A DNA stretch of 6,047 bases from Mycobacterium sp. (lineage in GTDB: Bacteria > Actinomycetota > Actinomycetes > Mycobacteriales > Mycobacteriaceae), in NCBI GenBank assembly GCA_023264755.1, contig JAHFVB010000328.1, positions 1 to 6,047 on the forward strand. Direction: 5' to 3'. The notes under the pieces were generated by a model. That model made no database searches, was not told the DNA's origin, and saw only the letters and a program-made list of their open reading frames with translations. The position numbers were made by a program, and so were the translations under genes. Below, in pieces: positions 1 to 5,854 of the stretch (position 1 is the first letter of the stretch; the number at the start of each line of letters is the position of its first letter).

Positions 1-1
1 G

Positions 2-1114
2 TTCAGCGACCTGACTCGGCTGTCGGCCGCGGGCATCCCGACCATCGCGCTGGTGTTCGGCAATTCGACGGCCGGCGGGGCCTACATCCCCGGCATGTCC
101 GATCACGTGGTGATGATCAAGGAGCGCTCCAAGGTGTTCCTCGCCGGACCGCCGCTGGTGAAGATGGCCACCGGCGAGGAGTCCGACGACGAATCCCTCG
201 GTGGAGCCGAAATGCATGCGCGTACTTCGGGGTTGGCCGACTACTTCGCCGCCGACGAGCTCGACGCCATCCGCATCGGGCGCCGCATCGTGGCCCGGCT
301 GAACTGGCGCAAGCAGGGCCCCACCCCTGGGCCGATCGCCGCTCCGCTGTTCGATTCCGAGGAACTCGTCGGCATCGTCCCCACCGATCTGCGCATCCCG
401 TTCGATCCCCGGGACGTCATCGCCCGCATCGTCGACGGCTCGGACTTCGACGAGTTCAAGCCGCTCTACGGCGGCTCGCTGGTGACCGGATGGGCGACCC
501 TGCACGGCTATCCGATCGGCATCCTGGCCAACGCGCGCGGAGTGCTGTTCAGCGAGGAATCCCAGAAGGCGACTCAGTTCATCCAGCTTGCCAACCGCTC
601 CGATACGCCACTTCTCTTCCTGCACAACACGACCGGTTACATGGTCGGCAAGAAGTACGAGGAAGGCGGCATGATCAAACACGGTGCGATGATGATCAAT
701 GCCGTGTCCAATTCCACGGTGCCGCATCTTTCCCTGCTGATCGGCGCGTCCTACGGCGCCGGGCACTACGGCATGTGCGGACGTGCGTATGACCCTCGCT
801 TCCTCTTCGCGTGGCCCAGCGCCAAGTCGGCCGTGATGGGCGGCGCCCAGCTTGCGGGAGTGCTGTCGATCGTCAGCCGGGCCGCCACCGAGGCCCGCGG
901 CCAACAGGTCGACGAAGCCGCCGACGCCGCCATGCGCGCCGCGGTCGAGGGCCAGATCGAAGCCGAATCACTGCCGATGGTGCTGTCGGGGATGCTCTAC
1001 GACGACGGTGTCATCGACCCGCGGGATACCCGCACCGTCTTGGGAATGTGCCTGTCCGCCATAGCCAATGGCCCGATCAAGGGGACGTCGAACTTCGGCG
1101 TCTTCCGGATGTGA
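2..1114 (+). CDS. accD2: Acyl-CoA carboxylase beta subunit (carboxyltransferase), 5'-truncated by window edge
   Basis: This subunit transfers CO2 from carboxybiotin to an acyl-CoA in a cytosolic complex with the biotinylated alpha subunit encoded next. The reading frame is open from base 2 (first visible residues FSDLTRLSAAGIP), so the gene enters from outside the window. The 370 visible residues compare with about 530 in the family, so roughly 160 N-terminal residues are missing. Fragment residues 22-28 (STAGGAY) are the oxyanion-hole motif of the N-terminal crotonase-like half. The C-terminal half carries MVGKKYEEGG (214-223), GASYGAGHYGMCG (248-260) and the AWPSAKSAVMGG segment. The MVG-KYE-GG and GMCGRAY-PRF pattern is typical of methylcrotonyl-CoA and geranyl-CoA carboxylases. 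Propionyl-CoA carboxylases have a PGFLPG-type motif at that place. The symbol rests on gene order recalled from M. tuberculosis Rv0974c. The exact substrate is unknown. An internal GTG at 53 is not the start. Confidence 0.93.
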   Translation, partial: FSDLTRLSAAGIPTIALVFGNSTAGGAYIPGMSDHVVMIKERSKVFLAGPPLVKMATGEESDDESLGGAEMHARTSGLADYFAADELDAIRIGRRIVARLNWRKQGPTPGPIAAPLFDSEELVGIVPTDLRIPFDPRDVIARIVDGSDFDEFKPLYGGSLVTGWATLHGYPIGILANARGVLFSEESQKATQFIQLANRSDTPLLFLHNTTGYMVGKKYEEGGMIKHGAMMINAVSNSTVPHLSLLIGASYGAGHYGMCGRAYDPRFLFAWPSAKSAVMGGAQLAGVLSIVSRAATEARGQQVDEAADAAMRAAVEGQIEAESLPMVLSGMLYDDGVIDPRDTRTVLGMCLSAIANGPIKGTSNFGVFRM

Positions 1115-1139
1115 GCCCCCCGATGAGCTCCGCCCTCGC

Positions 1140-1188
1140 GATTTCGGCGTGTTTCGTCGCGGTGAGCGCGTCTCAGCACGCCGAAATC
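1140..1188. repeat. Perfect 12-bp inverted repeat between accD and accA
   Basis: GATTTCGGCGTG at 1140-1151 is the exact reverse complement of CACGCCGAAATC at 1177-1188, separated by 25 bases. Inside the loop, TGAG (1163-1166) can pair with CTCA (1172-1175) around a 5-base loop, giving a two-tier hairpin. It ends two bases before the GGAGGGAG ribosome binding site of the next gene and fills most of the 88-base gap. This is the only real gap among the four metabolic genes. It has no T-run, so it is not a classical terminator. It could be an mRNA stability or translation-control structure, a regulator binding site, or a copy of a dispersed intergenic repeat. The pairing is seen directly; the role is unknown. 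Confidence 0.75.
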
Positions 1189-1190
1189 AC

Positions 1191-1198
1191 GGAGGGAG
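1191..1198 (+). promoter_or_regulatory. Strong ribosome binding site that fixes the accA2 start at GTG 1203
   Basis: GGAGGGAG lies four bases upstream of the GTG at 1203, a good match to the anti-Shine-Dalgarno sequence at suitable spacing. The protein from this GTG begins MITRVLVANRGEIARR, the standard biotin carboxylase N-terminus. The same frame is open further upstream to 1068, but that extension overlaps the 3' end of accD, lacks family similarity, and would place 45 extra residues before the usual beginning. Confidence 0.85.
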
Positions 1199-1202
1199 CG
1201 CA

Positions 1203-3185
1203 GTGATCACTCGAGTCCTGGTCGCCAACCGAGGTGAGATCGCACGCCGGGTGTTCGCCACCTGCCGCCGACTCGGAGTCGGCACCGTCGCGGTGTACAC
1301 CGAGCCCGATGCCGCCAGTCCCCACGTCGGCGAGGCCGACGTCCGGGTGCGGCTCGACGGCCGCAACGGTTACCTCGACGGCAAGCAGCTGATCGCCGCG
1401 GCTCTGGCGGCGGGTGCCGACGCCATTCACCCGGGCTACGGATTCCTGTCGGAGAACGCCGACTTCGCCGCCGCGGTGCAGGAGGCCGGCTTGACCTGGA
1501 TCGGCCCGCCGGTAGCGGCCGTGCAGGCGATGGGCTCCAAGATCGAGGCGAAGAAGCTGATGGCCGCCGCGGGCGTGCCGGTACTCGAGGAACTGGACCC
1601 GGGCTCCATCACCGCCGCGCAGCTGCCCGTCCTGATCAAGGCGTCGGCCGGCGGCGGCGGTCGCGGCATGCGCGTCGTCGAAGACTTCGCCGACTTGACC
1701 AAGGAGGTCGAGGCCGCGCGGCGCGAGGCGCAGTCGGCGTTCGGCGATCCGACGGTGTTCTGCGAGCGCTATCTGGCTACCGGGCATCATGTCGAAGTTC
1801 AGGTGATGGCCGACGAGCACGGCACCGTGTGGGCGGTAGGCGAACGCGAATGCTCGATTCAGCGCCGTCACCAGAAGATCATCGAGGAAGCGCCCTCCCC
1901 GCTCGTCGAACGCATACCGGGCATGCGGGACAAGCTCTTCGAGGCTGCCCGCCTGGCCACTGCCGCGATCGGCTATGCCGGTGCGGGCACCGTCGAGTTC
2001 ATGGCCTCCTCCGATGATCGGGGCGCGGCGTCGTTTTACTTCCTCGAGATGAACACCCGGCTCCAGGTCGAGCATCCCGTCACCGAGGAGACCACCGGAC
2101 TGGACCTCGTCGCGCTGCAACTGCACGTCGCCGACGGCGGCCGGCTCGCCGAGCAGCCGCCCGCCACTGTGGGCCATGCGATCGAGGTCCGGCTCTACGC
2201 CGAAGACCCGGCCAAGAACTGGCAGCCGCAGGCCGGCCCGGTGCATCGGTTCCAGGTGCCCACGGCGCGAACCGCATTCACCACCCTGGGCGGATTGGGA
2301 GTCCGCGTAGACACCGGTGTGGTGGACGGTTCCGAGGTGTCGATCTTCTACGACCCCATGCTGGCCAAGGTCATCGCGTGGGCGCCAACACGCCGGCAGG
2401 CCGCAGGCGTGCTGGCCGACGCGCTGACCCGCACCCGCTTGCACGGCATCACCACCAACCGCGAGCTGTTGGTCAACGTCCTACGCCACCCGGCTTTCCT
2501 CGCCGGAGCCACCGACACCGCCTTCTTCGACACCCACGGCCTCGCCGAACTGGCCGCCCCGATCGCCGACCCGTCGGCATCCAGGCTGTCCGCCCTCGCG
2601 GCCGCCCTTGCCGACGCCGCCGACAACCGCAGGGCAGCAAGGGTGCTCGGCTCGGCGCCCAGCGGATGGCGCAACGTGGCATCGGGCTATCAGACCAAGG
2701 CCTACACCGACGCTGCCGGTGATGAGCACCAGGTGCGGTACCGAATCGTGCGGGGTCGGCTCGAGCTGCCCGACGGCGACGCAGTCGACCTGGTGTCGGC
2801 CGAGCCCGATCGGGTGGTGCTCGCCGTTGCCGGTGTCGAGCGACCGTTCGACGTCGCCCGCTACGGCGAGCAGGTGTTCGTCGACTCCGCTCTGGGGCCG
2901 GTGACGCTCACCGCACGCCCACGCTTCCCCGACCCCAGCGCCAATGTGGCACAAGGCTCGTTGCTCGCACCGATGCCCGGGTCGGTAGTCCGCATCGGCG
3001 CCGCCGTCGGCGATCACGTCGAGGCCGGGCAGCCGCTGGTGTGGCTGGAGGCCATGAAGATGGAGCACACCATCAAGGCTCCGGCCGCCGGTGTGCTTGC
3101 CGAAGTCCACGTCGAACCCGGCCAGCAGGTCGATGTCGGCACCGTTCTCGCCCGCATCGGGGATCCAGCAGAAGGAGAGTCATGA
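1203..3185 (+). CDS. accA2: Acyl-CoA carboxylase alpha subunit (biotin carboxylase plus biotin carboxyl carrier)
   Basis: The 660-residue cytosolic protein uses ATP and bicarbonate to carboxylate its own biotin, then presents it to the AccD subunit. The biotin carboxylase part fills about residues 1-440: VLVANRGEIARR near the N-terminus, HPGYGFLSEN (76-85), Lys146 and the glycine-rich ATP-grasp loop AGGGGRGM (149-156), the catalytic EMNTRLQVEHPVTE segment (E282, N284, R286, E290) and EVR with R330. All key residues are present. Residues of about 440-580 form the less conserved linking region that contacts AccD. The biotinyl domain covers about 583-655, with EAMKMEH placing the biotinylated lysine at K619. 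Length matches mycobacterial AccA2 (about 667). It follows accD after an 88-base gap and overlaps the next gene by four bases. The alpha-subunit role is certain; the paralogue number comes from gene order. The start is GTG. Confidence 0.95.
   Translation: MITRVLVANRGEIARRVFATCRRLGVGTVAVYTEPDAASPHVGEADVRVRLDGRNGYLDGKQLIAAALAAGADAIHPGYGFLSENADFAAAVQEAGLTWIGPPVAAVQAMGSKIEAKKLMAAAGVPVLEELDPGSITAAQLPVLIKASAGGGGRGMRVVEDFADLTKEVEAARREAQSAFGDPTVFCERYLATGHHVEVQVMADEHGTVWAVGERECSIQRRHQKIIEEAPSPLVERIPGMRDKLFEAARLATAAIGYAGAGTVEFMASSDDRGAASFYFLEMNTRLQVEHPVTEETTGLDLVALQLHVADGGRLAEQPPATVGHAIEVRLYAEDPAKNWQPQAGPVHRFQVPTARTAFTTLGGLGVRVDTGVVDGSEVSIFYDPMLAKVIAWAPTRRQAAGVLADALTRTRLHGITTNRELLVNVLRHPAFLAGATDTAFFDTHGLAELAAPIADPSASRLSALAAALADAADNRRAARVLGSAPSGWRNVASGYQTKAYTDAAGDEHQVRYRIVRGRLELPDGDAVDLVSAEPDRVVLAVAGVERPFDVARYGEQVFVDSALGPVTLTARPRFPDPSANVAQGSLLAPMPGSVVRIGAAVGDHVEAGQPLVWLEAMKMEHTIKAPAAGVLAEVHVEPGQQVDVGTVLARIGDPAEGES
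3172..3179 (+). promoter_or_regulatory. Ribosome binding site for fadE12 inside the 3' end of accA2
   Basis: AAGGAGAG lies two bases upstream of the ATG at 3182, with its AGGAG core about five bases away. It sits inside the last codons of accA2 and supports the ATG whose ATGA overlap with the accA2 stop implies translational coupling. The same frame runs open further upstream to 3041 inside accA2, but that extension does not look like the beginning of an acyl-CoA dehydrogenase. Confidence 0.75.
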
Positions 3186-4339
3186 GTTTCATCGAGACCG
3201 ACGAACAGAAGGAACTGCGCAAGGCCGTCGCGCAGTTCGCTGCCAACTATGGCGAGAAGTACTACCTGGAGAAGGCACGCGCCGGCGAGCACACCGCCGA
3301 ATTGTGGAGTGAAGCAGGCAAACTCGGCTTCATCGGCGTCAACCTGCCCGAAGAGTACGGCGGCGGCGGGGCCGGCATGTACGAACTGTCGCTGGTCATG
3401 GAGGAGATGTCCGCCAACGGCTGCGCGCTGCTGCTCATGGTCGTCTCCCCCGCGATCAACGGCACCATCATCAGCAAGTTCGGCACCGAGGAGCAGAAGC
3501 GGCGCTGGCTCCCGGGCATCGCCGACGGCTCGATCACCATGGCCTTCGCCATCACCGAGCCCGACGCCGGCTCGAACTCGCACCGCATCACCACCACCGC
3601 GCGCCGCGACGGCAGCGACTGGATCCTGAGCGGCCAGAAGGTGTACATCTCGGGTGTCGACCAGGCGCAGGCGATCCTCGTCGTGGGACGCACCGCGGAC
3701 CACAAGACCGGCAATCTCAAACCCGCGCTGTTCATCGTTCCGACCGACGCTCCCGGGCTGTCGTGGACCAAGATCGACATGGAGATCGTCAGCCCGGAGA
3801 ACCAGTTCCAGCTGTTCCTCGACGACGTGCGGGTGCCCGCCGACGCGCTGGTCGGTTCCGAGGACGCCGCGATCGCGCAGCTGTTCGCTGGGCTGAATCC
3901 CGAGCGCATCATGGGAGCGGCCAGCGCGGTCGGCATGGGCCGCTTCGCGCTTCACAAGGCCACCGAGTACGTCAAGACGCGGCAGGTGTGGAAGACCCCC
4001 ATCGGGGCACATCAGGGGCTCTCGCATCCGTTGGCGCAGAACCACATCGAGATCGAGCTCGCCAAGCTGATGATGCAGAAGGCGGCCACGCTCTACGACC
4101 TCGGCGATGACGCCGGGGCCGCCGAGGCTGCCAACATGGCCAAGTACGCCGCGGGCGAGGCCTCGGTGCGAGCGGTCGATCAGGCCGTGCAGTCACTGGG
4201 TGGCAACGGGTTGACCAAGGAGTACGGCATCGCGTCGGTGCTCACCGCGTCGCGGTTGGCTCGCATCGCCCCGGTCAGCCGGGAGATGATCCTCAACTTC
4301 GTCGCGCAGACGTCGCTGGGTCTGCCCCGGTCGTACTGA
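3182..4339 (+). CDS. fadE12: Acyl-CoA dehydrogenase, isovaleryl-type catalytic glutamate position
   Basis: This 385-residue FAD enzyme would oxidise an acyl-CoA to the 2-enoyl-CoA and pass electrons to electron transfer flavoprotein in the cytosol. The three acyl-CoA dehydrogenase domains are in order: the N-terminal helical part (about 5-115), the beta domain with AITEPDAGSN (123-132), and the C-terminal helical domain with QSLGGNG (337-343) for FAD binding. The position of the common C-terminal catalytic glutamate (YEGT motif) reads APVS (363-366), so that residue is Pro364. A glutamate is present instead at E241 in NPERIMGAA. It aligns with the helix-G glutamate of isovaleryl-CoA and long-chain acyl-CoA dehydrogenases. 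The usual Asp of the AGSD signature is Asn132. Length matches FadE12 of M. tuberculosis (about 388). The start overlaps the accA2 stop (ATGA). It probably supplies the substrate for the neighbouring carboxylase. Family certain, substrate inferred. Confidence 0.93.
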   Translation: MSFIETDEQKELRKAVAQFAANYGEKYYLEKARAGEHTAELWSEAGKLGFIGVNLPEEYGGGGAGMYELSLVMEEMSANGCALLLMVVSPAINGTIISKFGTEEQKRRWLPGIADGSITMAFAITEPDAGSNSHRITTTARRDGSDWILSGQKVYISGVDQAQAILVVGRTADHKTGNLKPALFIVPTDAPGLSWTKIDMEIVSPENQFQLFLDDVRVPADALVGSEDAAIAQLFAGLNPERIMGAASAVGMGRFALHKATEYVKTRQVWKTPIGAHQGLSHPLAQNHIEIELAKLMMQKAATLYDLGDDAGAAEAANMAKYAAGEASVRAVDQAVQSLGGNGLTKEYGIASVLTASRLARIAPVSREMILNFVAQTSLGLPRSY

Positions 4340-5106
4340 TGAGCCAGCTCGTCCGATTCGAGGTCGAGGGCAGCGTCGCGCGGCTGACGCTGGATTCGCC
4401 GCACAACCGCAACGCGCTGTCCACGACACTGGTGGCGCAACTGCACGACGGCCTGCGCAGCGCTGCGGCCGAGCCGCGGGTGCGGTGCGTCGTGCTCGGT
4501 CACACGGGCGGAACCTTCTGCGCCGGCGCCGACCTCGGCGAGGCCGCCGGGCGCGCGCTCGGCGACGTCGCCGTGGACCGGGCGCGGGAGATGACGCACG
4601 TGCTGCGCGCCATCCTCGAGCTGCCGGTTCCGGTCATCGCGGCGGTGGACGGCCACGTGCGCGCGGGCGGCCTGGGGTTGGTCGGGGCGTGCGACATCGT
4701 CGTCGCAGGGCCTGCGAGCACGTTCGCCCTGACCGAGGCCCGCATCGGCGTCGCCCCGTCGATCATCTCGCTGACCCTGTTGCCAAAGCTGGACCCGCGC
4801 GCCTCGGGGCGCTACTTCGTGACGGGCGAGAAGTTCGGTGCGGCCGAGGCGGCCCGCATCGGACTGATCACGGTGGCCGACGACGACGTCGCCGGGGCGA
4901 CCGCGGCGTTGGCCGCGCACATCGCGAAGGGCTCGCCCCAGGGCCTGGCGGCGTCGAAGGCGTTGACCACTGCGGCCATCCTCGAGGGCTTCGACCGCCA
5001 TGCCGAGGAACTCACCCAGCAGTCGGCTCGGCTGTTCGTGTCCGACGAGGCCAGGGAAGGCATGCTGGCATTCCTGGAGAAGCGGGCCCCGCGCTGGGTC
5101 GATTGA
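4339..5106 (+). CDS. echA7: Enoyl-CoA hydratase/isomerase family protein, LiuC/AtuE-like single-glutamate active site
   Basis: This 255-residue cytosolic crotonase-fold protein keeps both oxyanion-hole elements, CAGADL (61-66) and AGG-LGL (109-114). Of the two catalytic glutamates of classical hydratases (Glu144 and Glu164 of the rat enzyme), the second is present as E133 in LTEARIG. The first aligns with Gly113. The GG-x-GL motif followed by an EARIGVAPSIIS segment resembles bacterial methylglutaconyl-type hydratases (LiuC, AtuE) more than short-chain crotonases. The C-terminus (SDEAREGMLAFLEKRAPRW) is also typical of that group. The ATG shares its A with the fadE12 stop codon (TGATG) and has no clear Shine-Dalgarno site, so translation probably depends on reinitiation after fadE12. 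It would hydrate the carboxylated enoyl-CoA made by AccA/AccD. A hydrolase or isomerase activity cannot be excluded. The symbol follows Rv0971c by gene order. Confidence 0.88.
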   Translation: MSQLVRFEVEGSVARLTLDSPHNRNALSTTLVAQLHDGLRSAAAEPRVRCVVLGHTGGTFCAGADLGEAAGRALGDVAVDRAREMTHVLRAILELPVPVIAAVDGHVRAGGLGLVGACDIVVAGPASTFALTEARIGVAPSIISLTLLPKLDPRASGRYFVTGEKFGAAEAARIGLITVADDDVAGATAALAAHIAKGSPQGLAASKALTTAAILEGFDRHAEELTQQSARLFVSDEAREGMLAFLEKRAPRWVD

Positions 5107-5109
5107 CGG

Positions 5110-5143
5110 GTTTCGGCCGGTGGCCGGTTTCGGTCGCTGGCCG
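5110..5143. repeat. Two imperfect 17-bp tandem copies just after echA7
   Basis: GTTTCGGCCGGTGGCCG (5110-5126) is followed directly by GTTTCGGTCGCTGGCCG (5127-5143), with 15 of 17 positions the same. The pair begins three bases past the echA7 stop codon. It looks like a small local duplication in non-coding DNA; no function can be assigned. Confidence 0.6.
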
Positions 5144-5185
5144 ATGGCGCTGCCGCGCGGGTGGGTGGCCGGCCAGGGGGGCGGC

Positions 5186-5212
5186 GGCCGCAAAGCGGGC
5201 ACGTTTGCGGCC
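5186..5212. terminator. Terminator-like hairpin downstream of echA7
   Basis: GGCCGCAAA (5186-5194) and TTTGCGGCC (5204-5212) form a perfect 9-bp stem around a 9-base loop. It lies about 80 bases past the echA7 stop and before the promoter-like sequence of the next gene. Only a short TTAAT follows, not a long T-run. Many proposed mycobacterial terminators also lack a long T-run, but that makes the call uncertain. As a symmetrical stem it could act on either strand, or be a protein-binding palindrome. Confidence 0.5.
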
Positions 5213-5229
5213 TTAATGCTCGTGGCCCC

Positions 5230-5257
5230 TTGCATGTCGCAGGGTTCGTCGTAGGCT
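5230..5257 (+). promoter_or_regulatory. Candidate SigA-type promoter for the DUF1707 gene
   Basis: TAGGCT at 5252-5257 fits the mycobacterial -10 pattern TANNNT. A weak -35 candidate, TTGCAT, lies at 5230-5235 with a 16-base spacer. Transcription would begin around 5264-5266, at or within two bases of the ATG at 5266. No Shine-Dalgarno sequence lies in front of that ATG. Together these suggest a leaderless mRNA, which is common in mycobacteria. Inferred from sequence only. Confidence 0.5.
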
Positions 5258-5265
5258 CGTCAGTA

Positions 5266-5841
5266 ATGAGCACTCCAGCGTCGCGCAGTAGTTCGGTGCG
5301 TGTTGCCGACACCGATCGCATTCAGGTCGCGCAGTTGCTCGGCGACGAAGCCGCCCAGGGCAGACTCACGATGGCCGAGTACGAAGATCGGCTGACCAAG
5401 GCCTACAGTGCCCAGACCTTCGGAGAACTGGAACGCCTGACCGCTGACCTCCCGAGTGCTGCCACGTCGGCCGCCGCCGGGCCCTGTCAGCCGGCGCCGT
5501 CGACGGTGTTGCTGGCCATCTTGAGCGGTTTCGAGCGCCGCGGGCGCTGGAACGTCCCGCGCAGGTTGACGTCGTTCGCACTCTTCGGCGGCGGGGTCAT
5601 CGATCTGCGCTACGCCGACTTCACTTCCCCCGAAGTGGAGATCCACTCGTATTCCATCTTCGGTGGGCAGACCATCCTGTTGCCCCCGGAGGTCAACGTC
5701 GACGTTCACGGGTTCGGCGTGATGGGCGCGTTCGACCACGTCGACGAGCGCGGCGCACAGGGGGCGCCGCGCGTCACGGTCCGCGGCTTCTCGCTATGGG
5801 GCAGCGTCGGCATCAAGCGCAAGAAGCGCAAGTCCGCCTGA
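5266..5841 (+). CDS. DUF1707 protein with LiaF-like C-terminal beta domain (Rv0966c-like)
   Basis: The 191-residue protein has an N-terminal DUF1707 domain at about residues 11-63. It shows the typical R-x-AD-TDR beginning (12-18), the GRL turn (32-34), EYEDRL (38-43) and the closing DLP (61-63). An Ala/Pro/Ser-rich linker follows (64-80). Residues of about 97-185 are rich in short beta strands with repeated FGG/GFG/WGS turns (ALFGGGVIDL, SIFGGQTILLP, GFGVMGAF, GFSLWGSVGI). This resembles the C-terminal domain of LiaF/YvqF cell-envelope stress proteins. No signal peptide or membrane helix is evident, and the tail is basic (KRKKRK). The molecular function of DUF1707 proteins is not known to me; envelope stress sensing is a guess from the C-terminal domain. 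M. tuberculosis Rv0966c is similar in length (about 200) and location. The ATG at 5266 was chosen because DUF1707 begins soon after it and a -10 box lies just upstream. An upstream GTG at 5161 would run through the hairpin. Confidence 0.88.
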   Translation: MSTPASRSSSVRVADTDRIQVAQLLGDEAAQGRLTMAEYEDRLTKAYSAQTFGELERLTADLPSAATSAAAGPCQPAPSTVLLAILSGFERRGRWNVPRRLTSFALFGGGVIDLRYADFTSPEVEIHSYSIFGGQTILLPPEVNVDVHGFGVMGAFDHVDERGAQGAPRVTVRGFSLWGSVGIKRKKRKSA

Positions 5842-5854
5842 GCCCGGTCAGTCG

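Noticed and set aside
1068..1202. Longer N-terminus for accA2 starting inside accD2
   Set aside because: The GTG at 1203 has an excellent ribosome binding site and begins the protein exactly at the conserved biotin carboxylase N-terminus. The extension would cross the inverted repeat and overlap accD2.
1173..2444. Long minus-strand open frame (423 codons) opposite accA2
   Set aside because: It is antisense to a complete biotin carboxylase gene with all its motifs. Such frames are common in GC-rich DNA because stop codons are rare, and its translation resembles no protein family.
3014..4045. Minus-strand open frame (343 codons) opposite accA2/fadE12
   Set aside because: It spans the accA2-fadE12 junction in antisense, lacks recognisable motifs and is explained by codon bias of the genes on the other strand.
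4180..5235. Minus-strand open frame (351 codons) opposite fadE12/echA7
   Set aside because: It is antisense to two well-supported genes and the intergenic hairpin. Its translation is low-complexity Arg/Ala/Gly-rich, as expected of a shadow frame.
5161..5265. Longer N-terminus for the DUF1707 protein from GTG 5161
   Set aside because: It would translate the hairpin and the promoter region, and its residues do not match the family. The ATG at 5266 sits just before DUF1707.
5255..5271. Imperfect palindrome GCTCGT-N5-ATGAGC over the DUF1707 promoter and start
   Set aside because: Five of six bases match in each arm, and the right arm consists mainly of the start codon region. This is too weak to call an operator.
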